Origin: CAZAFM01 sp964484395
GTDB lineage: Bacteria > Campylobacterota > Campylobacteria > Campylobacterales > CAZAFM01
Direction of reading: 5' to 3'
DNA: 19,456 nucleotides
Assembly (NCBI GenBank): GCA_964484395.1
Contig: CAZAFM010000042.1
Location: forward strand, 1 to 19,456
The translations under genes and the position numbers were made by a program. Within the stretch, counting starts at the first letter, position 1, and every line of letters begins with the position of its first letter. The notes beneath the pieces were generated by a model. It searched no databases, was not told the origin of the DNA, and worked only from the letters and a program-made list of their open reading frames with translations. Shown here piece after piece: positions 5,940 through 13,595 of the stretch.

Positions 5940-6821
5940 CTACTCTCCTCTTTTTAGCAGATAGGCTTTTTTACCAAAATAATTAAATATCCCAAGTGAG
6001 AGTATCAAAAAAGAGATACCAGCTATAAGATATAGAGCGTTTATCATCTCTGAATAATCACTAAGTGTGATTTTAAAAACAACCATAAGAGCTTCTATAG
6101 ATAGTGCAATTATAATTGAGATAAGGAACTTGCTTAGGATTTTGTTTTCTATATTTGCTTCTGTGTGGTGGTTTTTGTAGAATACCTCTTGTTCTAAAAT
6201 GGTTTTTGAGAGGTCAAATATAGCAAGCCCAAGAGTGAGCGCAATAATAGGTGTAAACATAGTCTTTATGTCATTTAACCCATCTGTTACTATAGAACTT
6301 ACAAAGTAGTATCCACTATATATTGCCAAAAATATGGAAAATATCATCAAGCCAAAACCTATAATCGCGTAAATAACCTTTGAAGCAAAATCAAAAGGAG
6401 CATATATCTCTAAAAGCTTTAGTTGGGTAAGGACTTTTATGAGGTTAAAATCAAAAACAATATATCCATCTGTAACAGGTTTTACGACAGTAATGCAAGG
6501 ATTTCCGGTATGAGAGCTTATGTATGGATTACTTATAAAAAGATCATCCTTGTTTATTAACGCTTTGTTAAATAGATGAGACTTCACAAGTCCCTTTGTA
6601 GAGTCATCCTCTCTATCTCTGTAGTAGTATGTACTAACTTGAGTAAAGCTATTATCTACTTTATATACAAGTTCTAAAGCAGGGAAGACAGAAAAAAGCT
6701 TACTGTAGTCATCACTTTTGCAAGCTTCAATGTGGTTCAAATCTATGGTTGAGCGCAAAAAACTCTCAACAGTCGCTCTATTTTTCTTAAAAATAACAAT
6801 TGCTTCTTTCATACTAAACAC
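5940..6821 (-). CDS. PDC-sensor-like membrane protein with four predicted membrane segments
   Basis: A 293-residue protein. The N-terminal 135 residues resemble a PDC/Cache sensor domain: LFSVFPALELVYKVDN, then a STYYYRDR motif, DDLFISNPYISSHTGNPCIT, and a closing VVKPVTDGYIVFDFNL. The second half has four hydrophobic helices, at about residues 146-175, 188-208, 228-250 and 258-283. There is no N-terminal signal or membrane helix before the sensor part, so the sensor-like domain is probably cytoplasmic, or the topology is unusual. No output domain (GGDEF, kinase, methyl-accepting) is present. The ATG at 6821 lacks a strong ribosome site; an internal ATG three codons later is possible. It is divergent from the aryl-polyene operon, and nothing shows that it controls it. 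The specific ligand is unknown. Confidence 0.7.
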   Translation of the reverse strand: MFSMKEAIVIFKKNRATVESFLRSTIDLNHIEACKSDDYSKLFSVFPALELVYKVDNSFTQVSTYYYRDREDDSTKGLVKSHLFNKALINKDDLFISNPYISSHTGNPCITVVKPVTDGYIVFDFNLIKVLTQLKLLEIYAPFDFASKVIYAIIGFGLMIFSIFLAIYSGYYFVSSIVTDGLNDIKTMFTPIIALTLGLAIFDLSKTILEQEVFYKNHHTEANIENKILSKFLISIIIALSIEALMVVFKITLSDYSEMINALYLIAGISFLILSLGIFNYFGKKAYLLKRGE

Positions 6822-6829
6822 CTAAATTT

Positions 6830-6860
6830 TTGCTTACTATACCATACTTTGTGGTAAAAT
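6830..6860 (+). promoter_or_regulatory. Weak candidate promoter for the aryl-polyene operon
   Basis: TTGCTT at 6830 and TAAAAT at 6855-6860, spaced 19 bases. The region 6822-6964 between divergent genes must hold the operon's promoter, but this is the best match and it is only moderate. It would leave a leader of about 97 bases. A short hairpin (TACCA-N7-TGGTA, 6840-6856) overlaps it. Confidence 0.3.
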
Positions 6861-6964
6861 GTACTAAGAGATGCGGTTAGAAAAAAACAAATCGGTATCA
6901 CAATTAAATAGCAAATATTGCTTATGGTGAGATTTTTCTACTAAACAATTAGGACTAGGTGCTG

Positions 6965-7399
6965 ATGAAAATCTTTTTAATATCACTTCTATGTTTAAAT
7001 TCTTTAGCGACAGAATTTGACTTCAAAGAGAGTAGGTACTATGATGCTCTTGATTTTACTAGAGTATCAACTGGAACTATTAGTTATGATAAAAACTCAA
7101 CTACTATATCCTACAATCACCCCATTAAGCAGGATATAATCATATTAGACAGTAGTGTTACTGTGCTAAAAGATGCTAAGAGAGAATCTATAGATAATAA
7201 AAATACACTACTCTTTCTTAAGGTTTTTGAAAAAATCATAAGAGATGAAAACATAGATAGATTTTTTAAAAAAGATGGTAACAACTTACTTCCAAAACAG
7301 AGTGCACTAAAATCAACAATCAAAAGTATCAAAAAAGACTCAAACACAATAAGCATAGAACTTAAAAACCGTGATAGGATAGTGTTTGAAAGGCTTTAA
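6965..7399 (+). CDS. LolA-like periplasmic protein of the aryl-polyene cluster
   Basis: Short secreted protein resembling the outer-membrane lipoprotein carrier (LolA-like) proteins that accompany aryl-polyene and flexirubin clusters, thought to carry the hydrophobic product across the periplasm. The preferred start is ATG 6965, giving a 144-residue precursor with a clear signal peptide (MKIFLISLLCLNSLA, cleavage before TEF). A GTG at 6959 would only add Met-Leu. After the signal the sequence alternates in beta-strand-like segments (RVSTGTISYDKNSTTISY, DIIILDSSVTVL, NTISIELKNRDRIVF) as expected for an open LolA barrel. It is shorter than housekeeping LolA (about 180 aa mature). It overlaps the exporter gene by 14 bases, which strengthens the pairing. 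The family call is by fold pattern and context rather than a strong motif. Confidence 0.66.
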   Translation: MKIFLISLLCLNSLATEFDFKESRYYDALDFTRVSTGTISYDKNSTTISYNHPIKQDIIILDSSVTVLKDAKRESIDNKNTLLFLKVFEKIIRDENIDRFFKKDGNNLLPKQSALKSTIKSIKKDSNTISIELKNRDRIVFERL

Positions 7400-9329
7400 A
7401 GGTCTTTTACTGTTTGTACTACTCTGTGTGAATCTTTTTGCATCCTTTGTTGACTATAGGCTTGAAGCAGTTTTTGATAGTAGCTCAAAGACTGCTACAC
7501 TACTAGAGCTAAAAAGTGATAGACACTATATTTTTGTAAGCTCGAACTCACTTGAGAATATAAAAAAAGCAGAAAAAATAATAGCCAAGTCAAATATTGC
7601 AGATAAAATACATTTTGACCTATTAGATAGTAACCCAAGCAACCAAGTAACCCATATAAAAGATATAGATACTAAAACAATACGCCAAAAACTAAACTCT
7701 CTAAAAGAGAATATAAAAACCTCTGCCCTATATACACCCATAAACATAGATGACCCATTAGATATTCTACCAACAAAACGACCAAGTATTACTTCAAATA
7801 ATGGCTATCTAACTCTAGATAGTGGTAACTACCTACTCATTTCTATGTTAAAAACTACAGACACCGCAGATATAGTCTCTTTAGCTAACACACTAAACTC
7901 ACTCCACAATATCACAGCTTTCTCACCTCAAGAGTATCACCACCACAACCAAGTGAAGACAAAAAAGAATGTTTTTTTACTAATTAGCATAGGTCTGTTT
8001 TTGCTTTTTGCTCTCTACTATCTTGTGCTTAGAAATCTCAAGCTCATCATCCTCCATTTCTGTGTTCAGATTCCTGTTTTTATTGTTGCATCTTTTTTTG
8101 TTTTTACTTATTTTGGGTCTATACATATCTTCACCATAGCCTTTGGGCTTAGCTTCTCTTCTATTGGGGTAGACTATCTTCTTCATAATTATCTAGGTGG
8201 GTACTTAAAAAACAAAAAACTAAGTTTAGAGGTCTTTTTTGGTTTTTTGAGTACCTTTTTGGGTTTTGTTGTACTCTTTTTTCTTCTTGATATGATGATT
8301 CTTAAGCAGATTGCACTCTATTCAAGTATCTCTATTTTGCTAAACTATCTAATCTACTCATTTGCCTTTCAAAAATTAAATATTGGAAGTAAAAAAAGAG
8401 ATATCAACATAGTAGTAGCAAGCATAAAAGGACGGTATTTTGTTATTTTTACAGCTATTATTGCAATTTATAGCCTTTTTTTATACAGAACAGACCTTGA
8501 TATATCAACCTTCAAGCTACCAGCTCCACATATAGACAAAAGAGCAGATATATTTACCTCAAACATATCAAAATCAGAGTATTTCTATGATGCTTCTAGC
8601 TTTGAGAAGATATATGCCAAATGTGAAAGCCTAAAAAATCAAATCGATAGCTTTGAGTCTTTTTGCGACAACTGCACTCTACATAGAGATGTACTAGAAA
8701 AAAAACTACAAGGTATAAAATCAACTCTTCAAAAAGAGGCAGAACTACTAGGCTTTAAAGATGGGTTCTTTGAAGATAGTTATAATCCAAAACTCATTGC
8801 TAAAGAGTGTAAGAAGCAGGATGTGATAAAAATTGAAGATAGATATTATGCAAAGGCAAGTGCCAATAGAAGTGATGTAGATTTGGGTCACAATCTAATT
8901 TCACCACTTGAAATTGCAAAAAAAGAGATCTCTAATAATCAGCATAATCTATATATATCATTTACTACTTTTTTTATACTACTCACTTCACTTGTGCTTA
9001 TTTTTTCAAAGAACAGAGTAGTCTCCATGATATTTTTGATAACACCTTTAGTCTTTGCAGTTTTTGCCACACTTACTATCTATGGGGCACTAAATATACT
9101 ACATATTTTTTCGCTCATGCTTGCGCTTTTGGTGTTGGTAGATTTCTCTCTTTATGTAAATAATAAGCATGGTAGAGAGTCTATATTTTATGCAGCTCTT
9201 ACAACACTTTTTGGATTTGGGATATTGGTCTTCTCATCACTCCCTGCACTGTTTTCTATAGGAGTTGTCATAAGTAGTGCAATGATTGGGGTGTTAGTGC
9301 TAAATAGTTTTTTAAAAAGAGAAACTTGA
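7386..9329 (+). CDS. MMPL/RND-family exporter of the aryl-polyene cluster
   Basis: Inner-membrane exporter of the predicted-exporter branch of the RND/MMPL superfamily, a standard member of aryl-polyene and flexirubin clusters, expected to move the lipid-like product out of the inner membrane using the proton gradient. The 647 residues show the RND duplication: one helix (about 6-22), a periplasmic domain, six helices (about 195-365), a second periplasmic domain, and five helices (about 520-640), twelve in all. The intramembrane Asp typical of the family is visible in SIGVDYLLHNY and again in VLVDFSLYVNN. It is smaller than common members (about 750-850) because both periplasmic domains are short. 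It starts at TTG 7386 with AGGAT upstream, overlapping the LolA-like gene. Two cysteines (FCDNC) lie in the second periplasmic domain. Confidence 0.88.
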   Translation: MKGFKGLLLFVLLCVNLFASFVDYRLEAVFDSSSKTATLLELKSDRHYIFVSSNSLENIKKAEKIIAKSNIADKIHFDLLDSNPSNQVTHIKDIDTKTIRQKLNSLKENIKTSALYTPINIDDPLDILPTKRPSITSNNGYLTLDSGNYLLISMLKTTDTADIVSLANTLNSLHNITAFSPQEYHHHNQVKTKKNVFLLISIGLFLLFALYYLVLRNLKLIILHFCVQIPVFIVASFFVFTYFGSIHIFTIAFGLSFSSIGVDYLLHNYLGGYLKNKKLSLEVFFGFLSTFLGFVVLFFLLDMMILKQIALYSSISILLNYLIYSFAFQKLNIGSKKRDINIVVASIKGRYFVIFTAIIAIYSLFLYRTDLDISTFKLPAPHIDKRADIFTSNISKSEYFYDASSFEKIYAKCESLKNQIDSFESFCDNCTLHRDVLEKKLQGIKSTLQKEAELLGFKDGFFEDSYNPKLIAKECKKQDVIKIEDRYYAKASANRSDVDLGHNLISPLEIAKKEISNNQHNLYISFTTFFILLTSLVLIFSKNRVVSMIFLITPLVFAVFATLTIYGALNILHIFSLMLALLVLVDFSLYVNNKHGRESIFYAALTTLFGFGILVFSSLPALFSIGVVISSAMIGVLVLNSFLKRET

Positions 9330-9335
9330 TATAAT
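9330..9335 (+). promoter_or_regulatory. Candidate internal -10 box (TATAAT)
   Basis: A perfect TATAAT directly after the exporter stop codon, 26 bases before ATG 9361, with a T-rich stretch in the -35 area. It could give separate expression of the lipoprotein, carrier protein and downstream synthesis genes. Confidence 0.45.
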
Positions 9336-9360
9336 ACTTTAAAAGAACAGAAGGAATGAT

Positions 9361-9585
9361 ATGAAGAAACTCATGTTCTTAATTGGTATTTCAAGTTTAG
9401 TTTTTATAGGATGTGAGAGTACTAAGAGTGGGTTTAAAAACATGGGAAGAGATATAGGTGAAGCATCAAGAAATGTAGGAGATGAAATAAAGGACGGCAC
9501 AAAGAGCACTATAAAAACCATAGACAAAAGCGTTGGGGATGGTCTAGATAGTGCTGGCGAGAGTATAAAAGATGCAAGTGAGTAG
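9361..9585 (+). CDS. Small lipoprotein, 74 aa
   Basis: Probable outer-membrane or periplasm-facing lipoprotein. The signal peptide MKKLMFLIGISSLVF is followed by IGC, where Cys19 would be lipidated; the box is slightly atypical (Phe rather than Leu at -3). The mature part of about 56 residues is helical, Gly/Asp/Lys-rich and shows loose repeats of the type 'DxGxxxxxxGDxIKDG' (NMGRDIGEASRNVGDEIKDG, then KSVGDGLDSAGESIKDAS), similar to entericidin- and LEA-like small proteins. A good GAAGGA ribosome site precedes ATG 9361. It lies between the exporter and the carrier protein gene of the cluster, with its own possible -10 box. Whether it takes part in pigment placement or envelope stress is unknown. 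Confidence 0.78.
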   Translation: MKKLMFLIGISSLVFIGCESTKSGFKNMGRDIGEASRNVGDEIKDGTKSTIKTIDKSVGDGLDSAGESIKDASE

Positions 9586-9635
9586 TTTATGACTATTTCA
9601 AAACAATAATGTTAAGATACCCTCAAAAAGTGATA

Positions 9636-9878
9636 ATGATGGAAGAGTTTAAGCAGTTTTTGATAGATAGCTTGGGACTTGAGGATATAGAGCCCAAAGA
9701 TATAGGTGATAATGATACTCTCTTTGGAGATGATGGACTTGGCCTTGATAGTGTAGACTCTATAGAACTAGTTATAGCTATTGGGAACAGATACAATGTC
9801 AAGATAACTGATGATGCAGACTACAACAAGATATTTAGCAATGTATCATCACTTTATAACTATATAAACAGCCAATAA
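9636..9878 (+). CDS. Acyl carrier protein of the aryl-polyene cluster
   Basis: Carrier protein that holds the aryl starter and growing polyene as a phosphopantetheine thioester. The attachment motif is LGLDSVDSIEL, with the modified Ser at residue 39 counted from ATG 9636. The fold is normal: helix 1 FKQFLIDSLGLE, the loop DNDTLFGDDG, helix 2 after the Ser, and a C-terminal helix ending NYINSQ. Adjacent ATGs at 9636 and 9639 are the likeliest starts because the protein then begins like other cluster carriers; an upstream ATG at 9609 gives an unusual 9-residue leader. None of the three has a clear Shine-Dalgarno sequence. It stands upstream of the glycosyltransferase. Aryl-polyene clusters usually have two carriers; only this one is visible. 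Confidence 0.9.
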   Translation: MMEEFKQFLIDSLGLEDIEPKDIGDNDTLFGDDGLGLDSVDSIELVIAIGNRYNVKITDDADYNKIFSNVSSLYNYINSQ

Positions 9879-9905
9879 CTACCAAAACTTTGAAGAGGGG
9901 TTTCT

Positions 9906-10622
9906 TTGGATTTTGATAATAGTACAAATACTGTTTATGTAATCATACCAACACTTGATAATCATAAAACCATAACACCTCTTATACAAAATCTACTAGA
10001 TTATAACTACAGCCCGGTAGTTGTTGATGATGGCTCAAACCCTCCTCTAAAACACTGGCTAAAAAACTTTGAAGAAAAAATAGCAATCATAACCCACAAA
10101 GTCAATCAAGGAAAGGGAGCATCTCTACAAAGTGGTGCAAAGTATGTAGCAAACAGAGGGGCTAGATTTTTTGTAACTATGGATGCAGACGGTCAGCACC
10201 TAGTAAGTGAAATATCAAAGCTACTAGAAAAAAATGATAATAGCAGTATAGTTATAGGTGCTCGAAACTTTTGTATAGAGAATGTCCCATTTGGTTCAAA
10301 GTTTGGCAGATGGTTTAGCAACTTCTGGGCAACTCTTGATACTTCACAAAAAATTACTGATTCACTATCTGGATTTAGACTCTATCCTATAACTATACTG
10401 GATTTACACACTTCAACTACTAGCTTTGATTGGGAGATGGAGATATTAGTCAAACATGCATGGGAAAAAAGAGCTATCAAAGAGACATCTATTGAGTGCT
10501 TCTATCCTAAACCACAGGAGCGTGTAAGCCATTTTAAAAAGTTTACTGATACTATGAAAATAGTGGTTGTGCATGTAAAACTACTACCTCTAAGAGTTTT
10601 ACTCTTAAAAGGCTTTATCTAG
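9906..10622 (+). CDS. Family 2 glycosyltransferase of the aryl-polyene cluster
   Basis: GT-A fold glycosyltransferase related to dolichyl-phosphate-mannose-synthase-like GT2 enzymes, expected to add a sugar or act on the lipid carrier end of the product. The nucleotide-sugar signatures are intact: IIPTLDNHKTI at the start, VVVDDGS, VNQGKGASLQSGAK, and the metal-binding MDADGQH. The acceptor-side SLSGFRLYP and DWEMEILVKHAW segments follow. The 238 residues make a lone catalytic domain; there is no clear membrane helix apart from a hydrophobic C-terminal stretch. It starts with TTG 9906 preceded by GAGGGG. Its stop codon shares one base with the GTG start of the acyltransferase (TAGTG), while related clusters have these two as a single fused protein. 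Acceptor and sugar are not predictable. Confidence 0.88.
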   Translation: MDFDNSTNTVYVIIPTLDNHKTITPLIQNLLDYNYSPVVVDDGSNPPLKHWLKNFEEKIAIITHKVNQGKGASLQSGAKYVANRGARFFVTMDADGQHLVSEISKLLEKNDNSSIVIGARNFCIENVPFGSKFGRWFSNFWATLDTSQKITDSLSGFRLYPITILDLHTSTTSFDWEMEILVKHAWEKRAIKETSIECFYPKPQERVSHFKKFTDTMKIVVVHVKLLPLRVLLLKGFI

Positions 10623-11491
10623 TGCAAGCAGAGCAAAGAGGAAGTGGATGGAGCATAAAGATTGCTTATTTTATCTATAAACTTTTTGGCTATAGGGTAC
10701 TTTTTTATCTCCTCTATCCTATAGCTGGGTTTTACTACCTTCTATCCCCAAAGCTAAAAGTTATCCTCAAAAACTACTACTCAAACATAGGCTTGGAGTT
10801 TAGTGAGTTGAGATATTTTGAGCATCTAAGACATTTTGCCATATGTATGACTGATAGGTTTCTCTCCATAATAGAGCCTAAGACTTATAGTTTTGATATT
10901 GAAGATAGTGAGTTTTTTCATAAGGAGTTAGAAAAAGGGGTGGTACTTCTTATGTCTCATTTTGGTGGATGGGCTGTAGCACCAAACTGCTTTTTAGGTG
11001 GGAAGGTAAATGCTGTTATGAATGAGCAGATGATAGAGTCCATAAAGTCTATAGAGGATAGTCTTGTTAAAAAAAGAGAGGAGAAGCAAAAAACAAATAT
11101 TATAGACTTAAGTGAAGGGACAATAAGTGTCGCGATAAAAACAGCAAATGCTCTAAGCAACAAAGAGATAGTAGCTATGATGGGAGATAGGGTTGGTGCC
11201 TCAAAAAGCTCTGTAGTGTTGAAGTTTTTTGGAAAAGATGCAGAGTTTAATAGAAACCCTTTTGATATAGCTTATAAATGCAAAAAAGATTTGGTTGTAT
11301 CATTTATAGTTTTTAAGAGTATTAGACACTATGAGTACATTTATAGATTTATATCATTTGATCATAATAGAGATATTGATGAGGCGGTACGCGAAGCAAT
11401 GGAGATATACATAAAGATGTATGAGGATATTCTAAGAGAGTATCCGTATCAGTGGTTTAATCTTTATAACTTCTGGCTTGAGGATAGGTAG
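10622..11491 (+). CDS. LPLAT-family acyltransferase (LpxL/HtrB-like) of the aryl-polyene cluster
   Basis: Membrane-associated acyltransferase of the lipid A biosynthesis/LPLAT superfamily, expected to transfer the polyene or a fatty acyl group from carrier protein to a lipid acceptor. The 289 residues show the N-terminal ERGS-like segment (EQRGSGW), a hydrophobic anchor (about residues 23-41, FGYRVLFYLLYPIAGFYYLL), the first catalytic block MSHFGGWAVA with His113, and a second block GDRVG followed by KFFGKDAEFNRNPFDIAYK, typical of the branch found in these clusters. The usual HX4E motif reads H-F-G-G-W-A, so the Glu is Ala118. The gene starts with GTG overlapping the glycosyltransferase stop by one base and ends directly before the ketosynthase ATG. 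Function by family is firm, activity less so because of the changed motif. Confidence 0.84.
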   Translation: MQAEQRGSGWSIKIAYFIYKLFGYRVLFYLLYPIAGFYYLLSPKLKVILKNYYSNIGLEFSELRYFEHLRHFAICMTDRFLSIIEPKTYSFDIEDSEFFHKELEKGVVLLMSHFGGWAVAPNCFLGGKVNAVMNEQMIESIKSIEDSLVKKREEKQKTNIIDLSEGTISVAIKTANALSNKEIVAMMGDRVGASKSSVVLKFFGKDAEFNRNPFDIAYKCKKDLVVSFIVFKSIRHYEYIYRFISFDHNRDIDEAVREAMEIYIKMYEDILREYPYQWFNLYNFWLEDR

Positions 11492-12604
11492 ATGGATGCT
11501 GATAAAAAAGTCTTCATAACAGCAACATCACTATCTTGCTGTGGTGGTGATAGTGAAGGTGAGCTTTTTTCAAACATCCTAAACAAAAATAGTGGCATAG
11601 AGGTAGTAGAAAACTACTTCTTAGACTACTCTATAGCCATAGGAAGGCTTGAGTCAAAGCTTACCTTTTATGAGTGTCTAGAGTCTAAAGCTCAAGAACT
11701 ACTAGATAAAAGTAATATAAAAAACTTCGAAAGCACCCTACTCCTTATAGGCTCTTCAGTAGGGGGGATGAACACTACAGAATCAATCTACATAAAAGAT
11801 GGGGATTATACAAACATAAACCCAAATCTCCATAATATAAATACTATAGACTTTCTTCTTCAAAAAAAGTTTAAATTCAAAGATAGCTTCTCTTTTTCAA
11901 CTGCTTGTACTTCAAGTGCTAATGCCATAGGTTTTGCGTATGAGGTGGTCAAAAAGGGTTTATATGAAAATGTGGTAGTCCTAGGTGCTGATGCTTTGTC
12001 AAAAACTACGATGGGTGGCTTTCTCTCTTTAGGAGTTCTATCATCAATGCCTTGCAATCCTTTTGATAAAAACAGAGATGGAATGAATGTATCTGAAGCT
12101 ATAGCATATCTACTCATACAGTCTGAACCTACAAAAAATAGTGTTGAAATATGCGGAGTCGGATATAGTAGTGATGCATATCATATAACTCACCCACACC
12201 CGCAAGGCTTAGGAGCAAAAAAGGCTATAAAAAACGCTCTAGATAGTGCAAACATACAAAGTGAACAAGTAGAGTATATAAATGCCCACGGAACAGGTAC
12301 AAAAGCAAACGATAATATAGAGGCTATGGCTTTAGAATCTATTTTTAGACACAATCCAGATATAAGCTCCACTAAATCAATCACGGGGCACTCTCTAGGT
12401 GCTGCTGGTTCTTTAGAAGCTATCATCTCAAAGCTTGTACTAGAGAACCAAATATTACCACCAAATACATTTTTAGAGAATCCTGAAAATAGAAATATCA
12501 ACCTTCTAACCAAAAGTAAAAAGCAGGAAGTAAACTATGTTTTGAGTAACTCATTTGCCTTTGGGGGCAATAACTGTAGTTTAGTTTTTAAGAGGGTTCA
12601 ATGA
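11492..12604 (+). CDS. Beta-ketoacyl-ACP synthase (FabF-type) of the aryl-polyene cluster
   Basis: Condensing enzyme that extends the aryl-primed chain with malonyl-ACP. The Cys-His-His triad is complete: Cys139 in FSTACTSSANA, His266 in INAHGTGTKAND, and His300 in SITGHSLGAAG. The NPFDKNRDGMNVSEA segment and the C-terminal NSFAFGGNN are also intact. At 370 residues it is shorter than FabF (about 410), as is common for aryl-polyene ketosynthases (ApeO-like). The ATG follows the acyltransferase stop codon without a gap. The last four bases (ATGA) overlap the start of the chain-length-factor-like gene, so the two are made together and probably pair, as the ApeO-ApeC-type heterodimer does. The N-terminus is rather divergent (CC pair at 16-17). 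Confidence 0.92.
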   Translation: MDADKKVFITATSLSCCGGDSEGELFSNILNKNSGIEVVENYFLDYSIAIGRLESKLTFYECLESKAQELLDKSNIKNFESTLLLIGSSVGGMNTTESIYIKDGDYTNINPNLHNINTIDFLLQKKFKFKDSFSFSTACTSSANAIGFAYEVVKKGLYENVVVLGADALSKTTMGGFLSLGVLSSMPCNPFDKNRDGMNVSEAIAYLLIQSEPTKNSVEICGVGYSSDAYHITHPHPQGLGAKKAIKNALDSANIQSEQVEYINAHGTGTKANDNIEAMALESIFRHNPDISSTKSITGHSLGAAGSLEAIISKLVLENQILPPNTFLENPENRNINLLTKSKKQEVNYVLSNSFAFGGNNCSLVFKRVQ

Positions 12605-13242
12605 AGATAAACATAGAAATATTAGACTCAGCTTTTGTATATGATGTAAAAATGATAGATGAACTAAACACAAAAAAGCTAGTGCCTAAAATGATACAGA
12701 GAAGAAGGCTAACAAGGGCTGCTAAAATAGTAATTTTTCTAGCAGATATGATAGGAGTTAGTAGAGAGCGCATAGTGTATGGAAGTAGTTTTGGGGAGAT
12801 TCCTGCAACTACTGATATACTTAAAAGCATTAAAAATAAGCAGAGTATCAGCCCTACAAGTTTTCAAAACTCAGTCTACAATACAGCAGTATCATACCTC
12901 TCTATATTAACAAGTAATCAAAGTGAAATCATGACAATCTCAAGTGGAGATAACACCTCTGGGCAAATTCTAAAGCTAGGTGCAATTAAAGCACTTGATG
13001 GTGATACTATAGTATTATTAGGGACAGAGACTTTTGATATCCCAAATGTAGAAGAGATAAATAGTTGCAAAGACTTCCTAGAGTGTGGAGTCGCACTAAA
13101 AATCAAAGTCACAAACTCTACACCAACTCTAAAAATAGAGGGGAAAGAGCTTAAAAACATCCCAAATTCAATGCAAACTATGCTTAAAATAGCAAAAAAA
13201 TATGATAAACAAAAGAGAAATATTATAGAAGTAGAAGTATGA
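12601..13242 (+). CDS. Chain-length-factor-like ketosynthase partner (Ketoacyl-synt_2 domain)
   Basis: A 213-residue protein matching the short ketosynthase N-terminal-like domain found in aryl-polyene clusters (ApeC-type chain-length factor). The hallmark is VYGSSFGEIPATTDILKSI followed by SISPTSFQNSVYNTAVSYL; the segment corresponding to the active-site region (ISSGDNTS, residues 113-120) has no cysteine, so it should not condense by itself but shape the pocket of the full ketosynthase. No second half of a thiolase fold is present. It overlaps the ketosynthase by ATGA and the next dehydratase gene by ATGA as well, both classic couplings. It is the least conserved-looking member of the operon and could only be confirmed by structure prediction as a heterodimer with its upstream neighbour. 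Confidence 0.82.
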   Translation: MKINIEILDSAFVYDVKMIDELNTKKLVPKMIQRRRLTRAAKIVIFLADMIGVSRERIVYGSSFGEIPATTDILKSIKNKQSISPTSFQNSVYNTAVSYLSILTSNQSEIMTISSGDNTSGQILKLGAIKALDGDTIVLLGTETFDIPNVEEINSCKDFLECGVALKIKVTNSTPTLKIEGKELKNIPNSMQTMLKIAKKYDKQKRNIIEVEV

Positions 13243-13595
13243 AACTACCGCACCTAGAACCTCTTGTTTTTGCAAAAGATGTTATTAGTAGAAGTGAAGA
13301 TTCTACAAAGGTAGAGTGTGTTTTTGAAGAGATACCAAAATTAACAACTTTTATAGAAGCAGTAGCTCAGTCAAGCTCATCCTTTGTAGAGCCTACTAAG
13401 CCCATGCTTGGCTTCTTGGTTAAGATAAAAGATATAAAACAGCACACAAGGTTTAGCTCTTTAGCATACATTGTATCACTCCACCTTCAAACCCAAATTG
13501 GTGAATATTTACAGTTTAGTTTTGAAGTGTTTGCTAAAAATAGTGACATTGTGGTAGTTAGTGGAAGTTTTACTGTAGTGATAAAAGAGGTTTAG
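13239..13595 (+). CDS. Hotdog-fold 3-hydroxyacyl-ACP dehydratase (ApeP-like)
   Basis: A 118-residue hotdog protein of the predicted 3-hydroxyacyl-ACP dehydratase group associated with aryl-polyene clusters. It begins LPHLEPLVFAKDVI, where His5 fits the catalytic His of the LPH-P motif, and then has TTFIEAVAQSSSSFV, where Glu40 fits the catalytic acid of the 'IE-AQ' helix. The remainder forms the beta-sheet of a single hotdog domain (GFLVKIKDIKQHTRF, LQTQIGEYLQFSFEVF, VVVSGSFTVVI). It dehydrates the 3-hydroxy intermediates made by the ketoreductase to trans-enoyl thioesters, which are kept to form the conjugated chain. It overlaps the preceding gene by ATGA, and the next gene starts right after its stop codon. 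The two dehydratases probably act as a pair, as known for ApeI and ApeP. Confidence 0.84.
   Translation: MKLPHLEPLVFAKDVISRSEDSTKVECVFEEIPKLTTFIEAVAQSSSSFVEPTKPMLGFLVKIKDIKQHTRFSSLAYIVSLHLQTQIGEYLQFSFEVFAKNSDIVVVSGSFTVVIKEV

Noticed and set aside
6911..6923. AGCAA-N3-TTGCT hairpin before the LolA-like gene as an operator
   Set aside because: Five-base arms in AT-rich sequence are expected by chance; no second copy was seen.
7980..8186. Antisense open frames within the exporter and other long genes
   Set aside because: Their composition is that of frame shadows, without ribosome sites, and they are covered by well-supported genes on the other strand.
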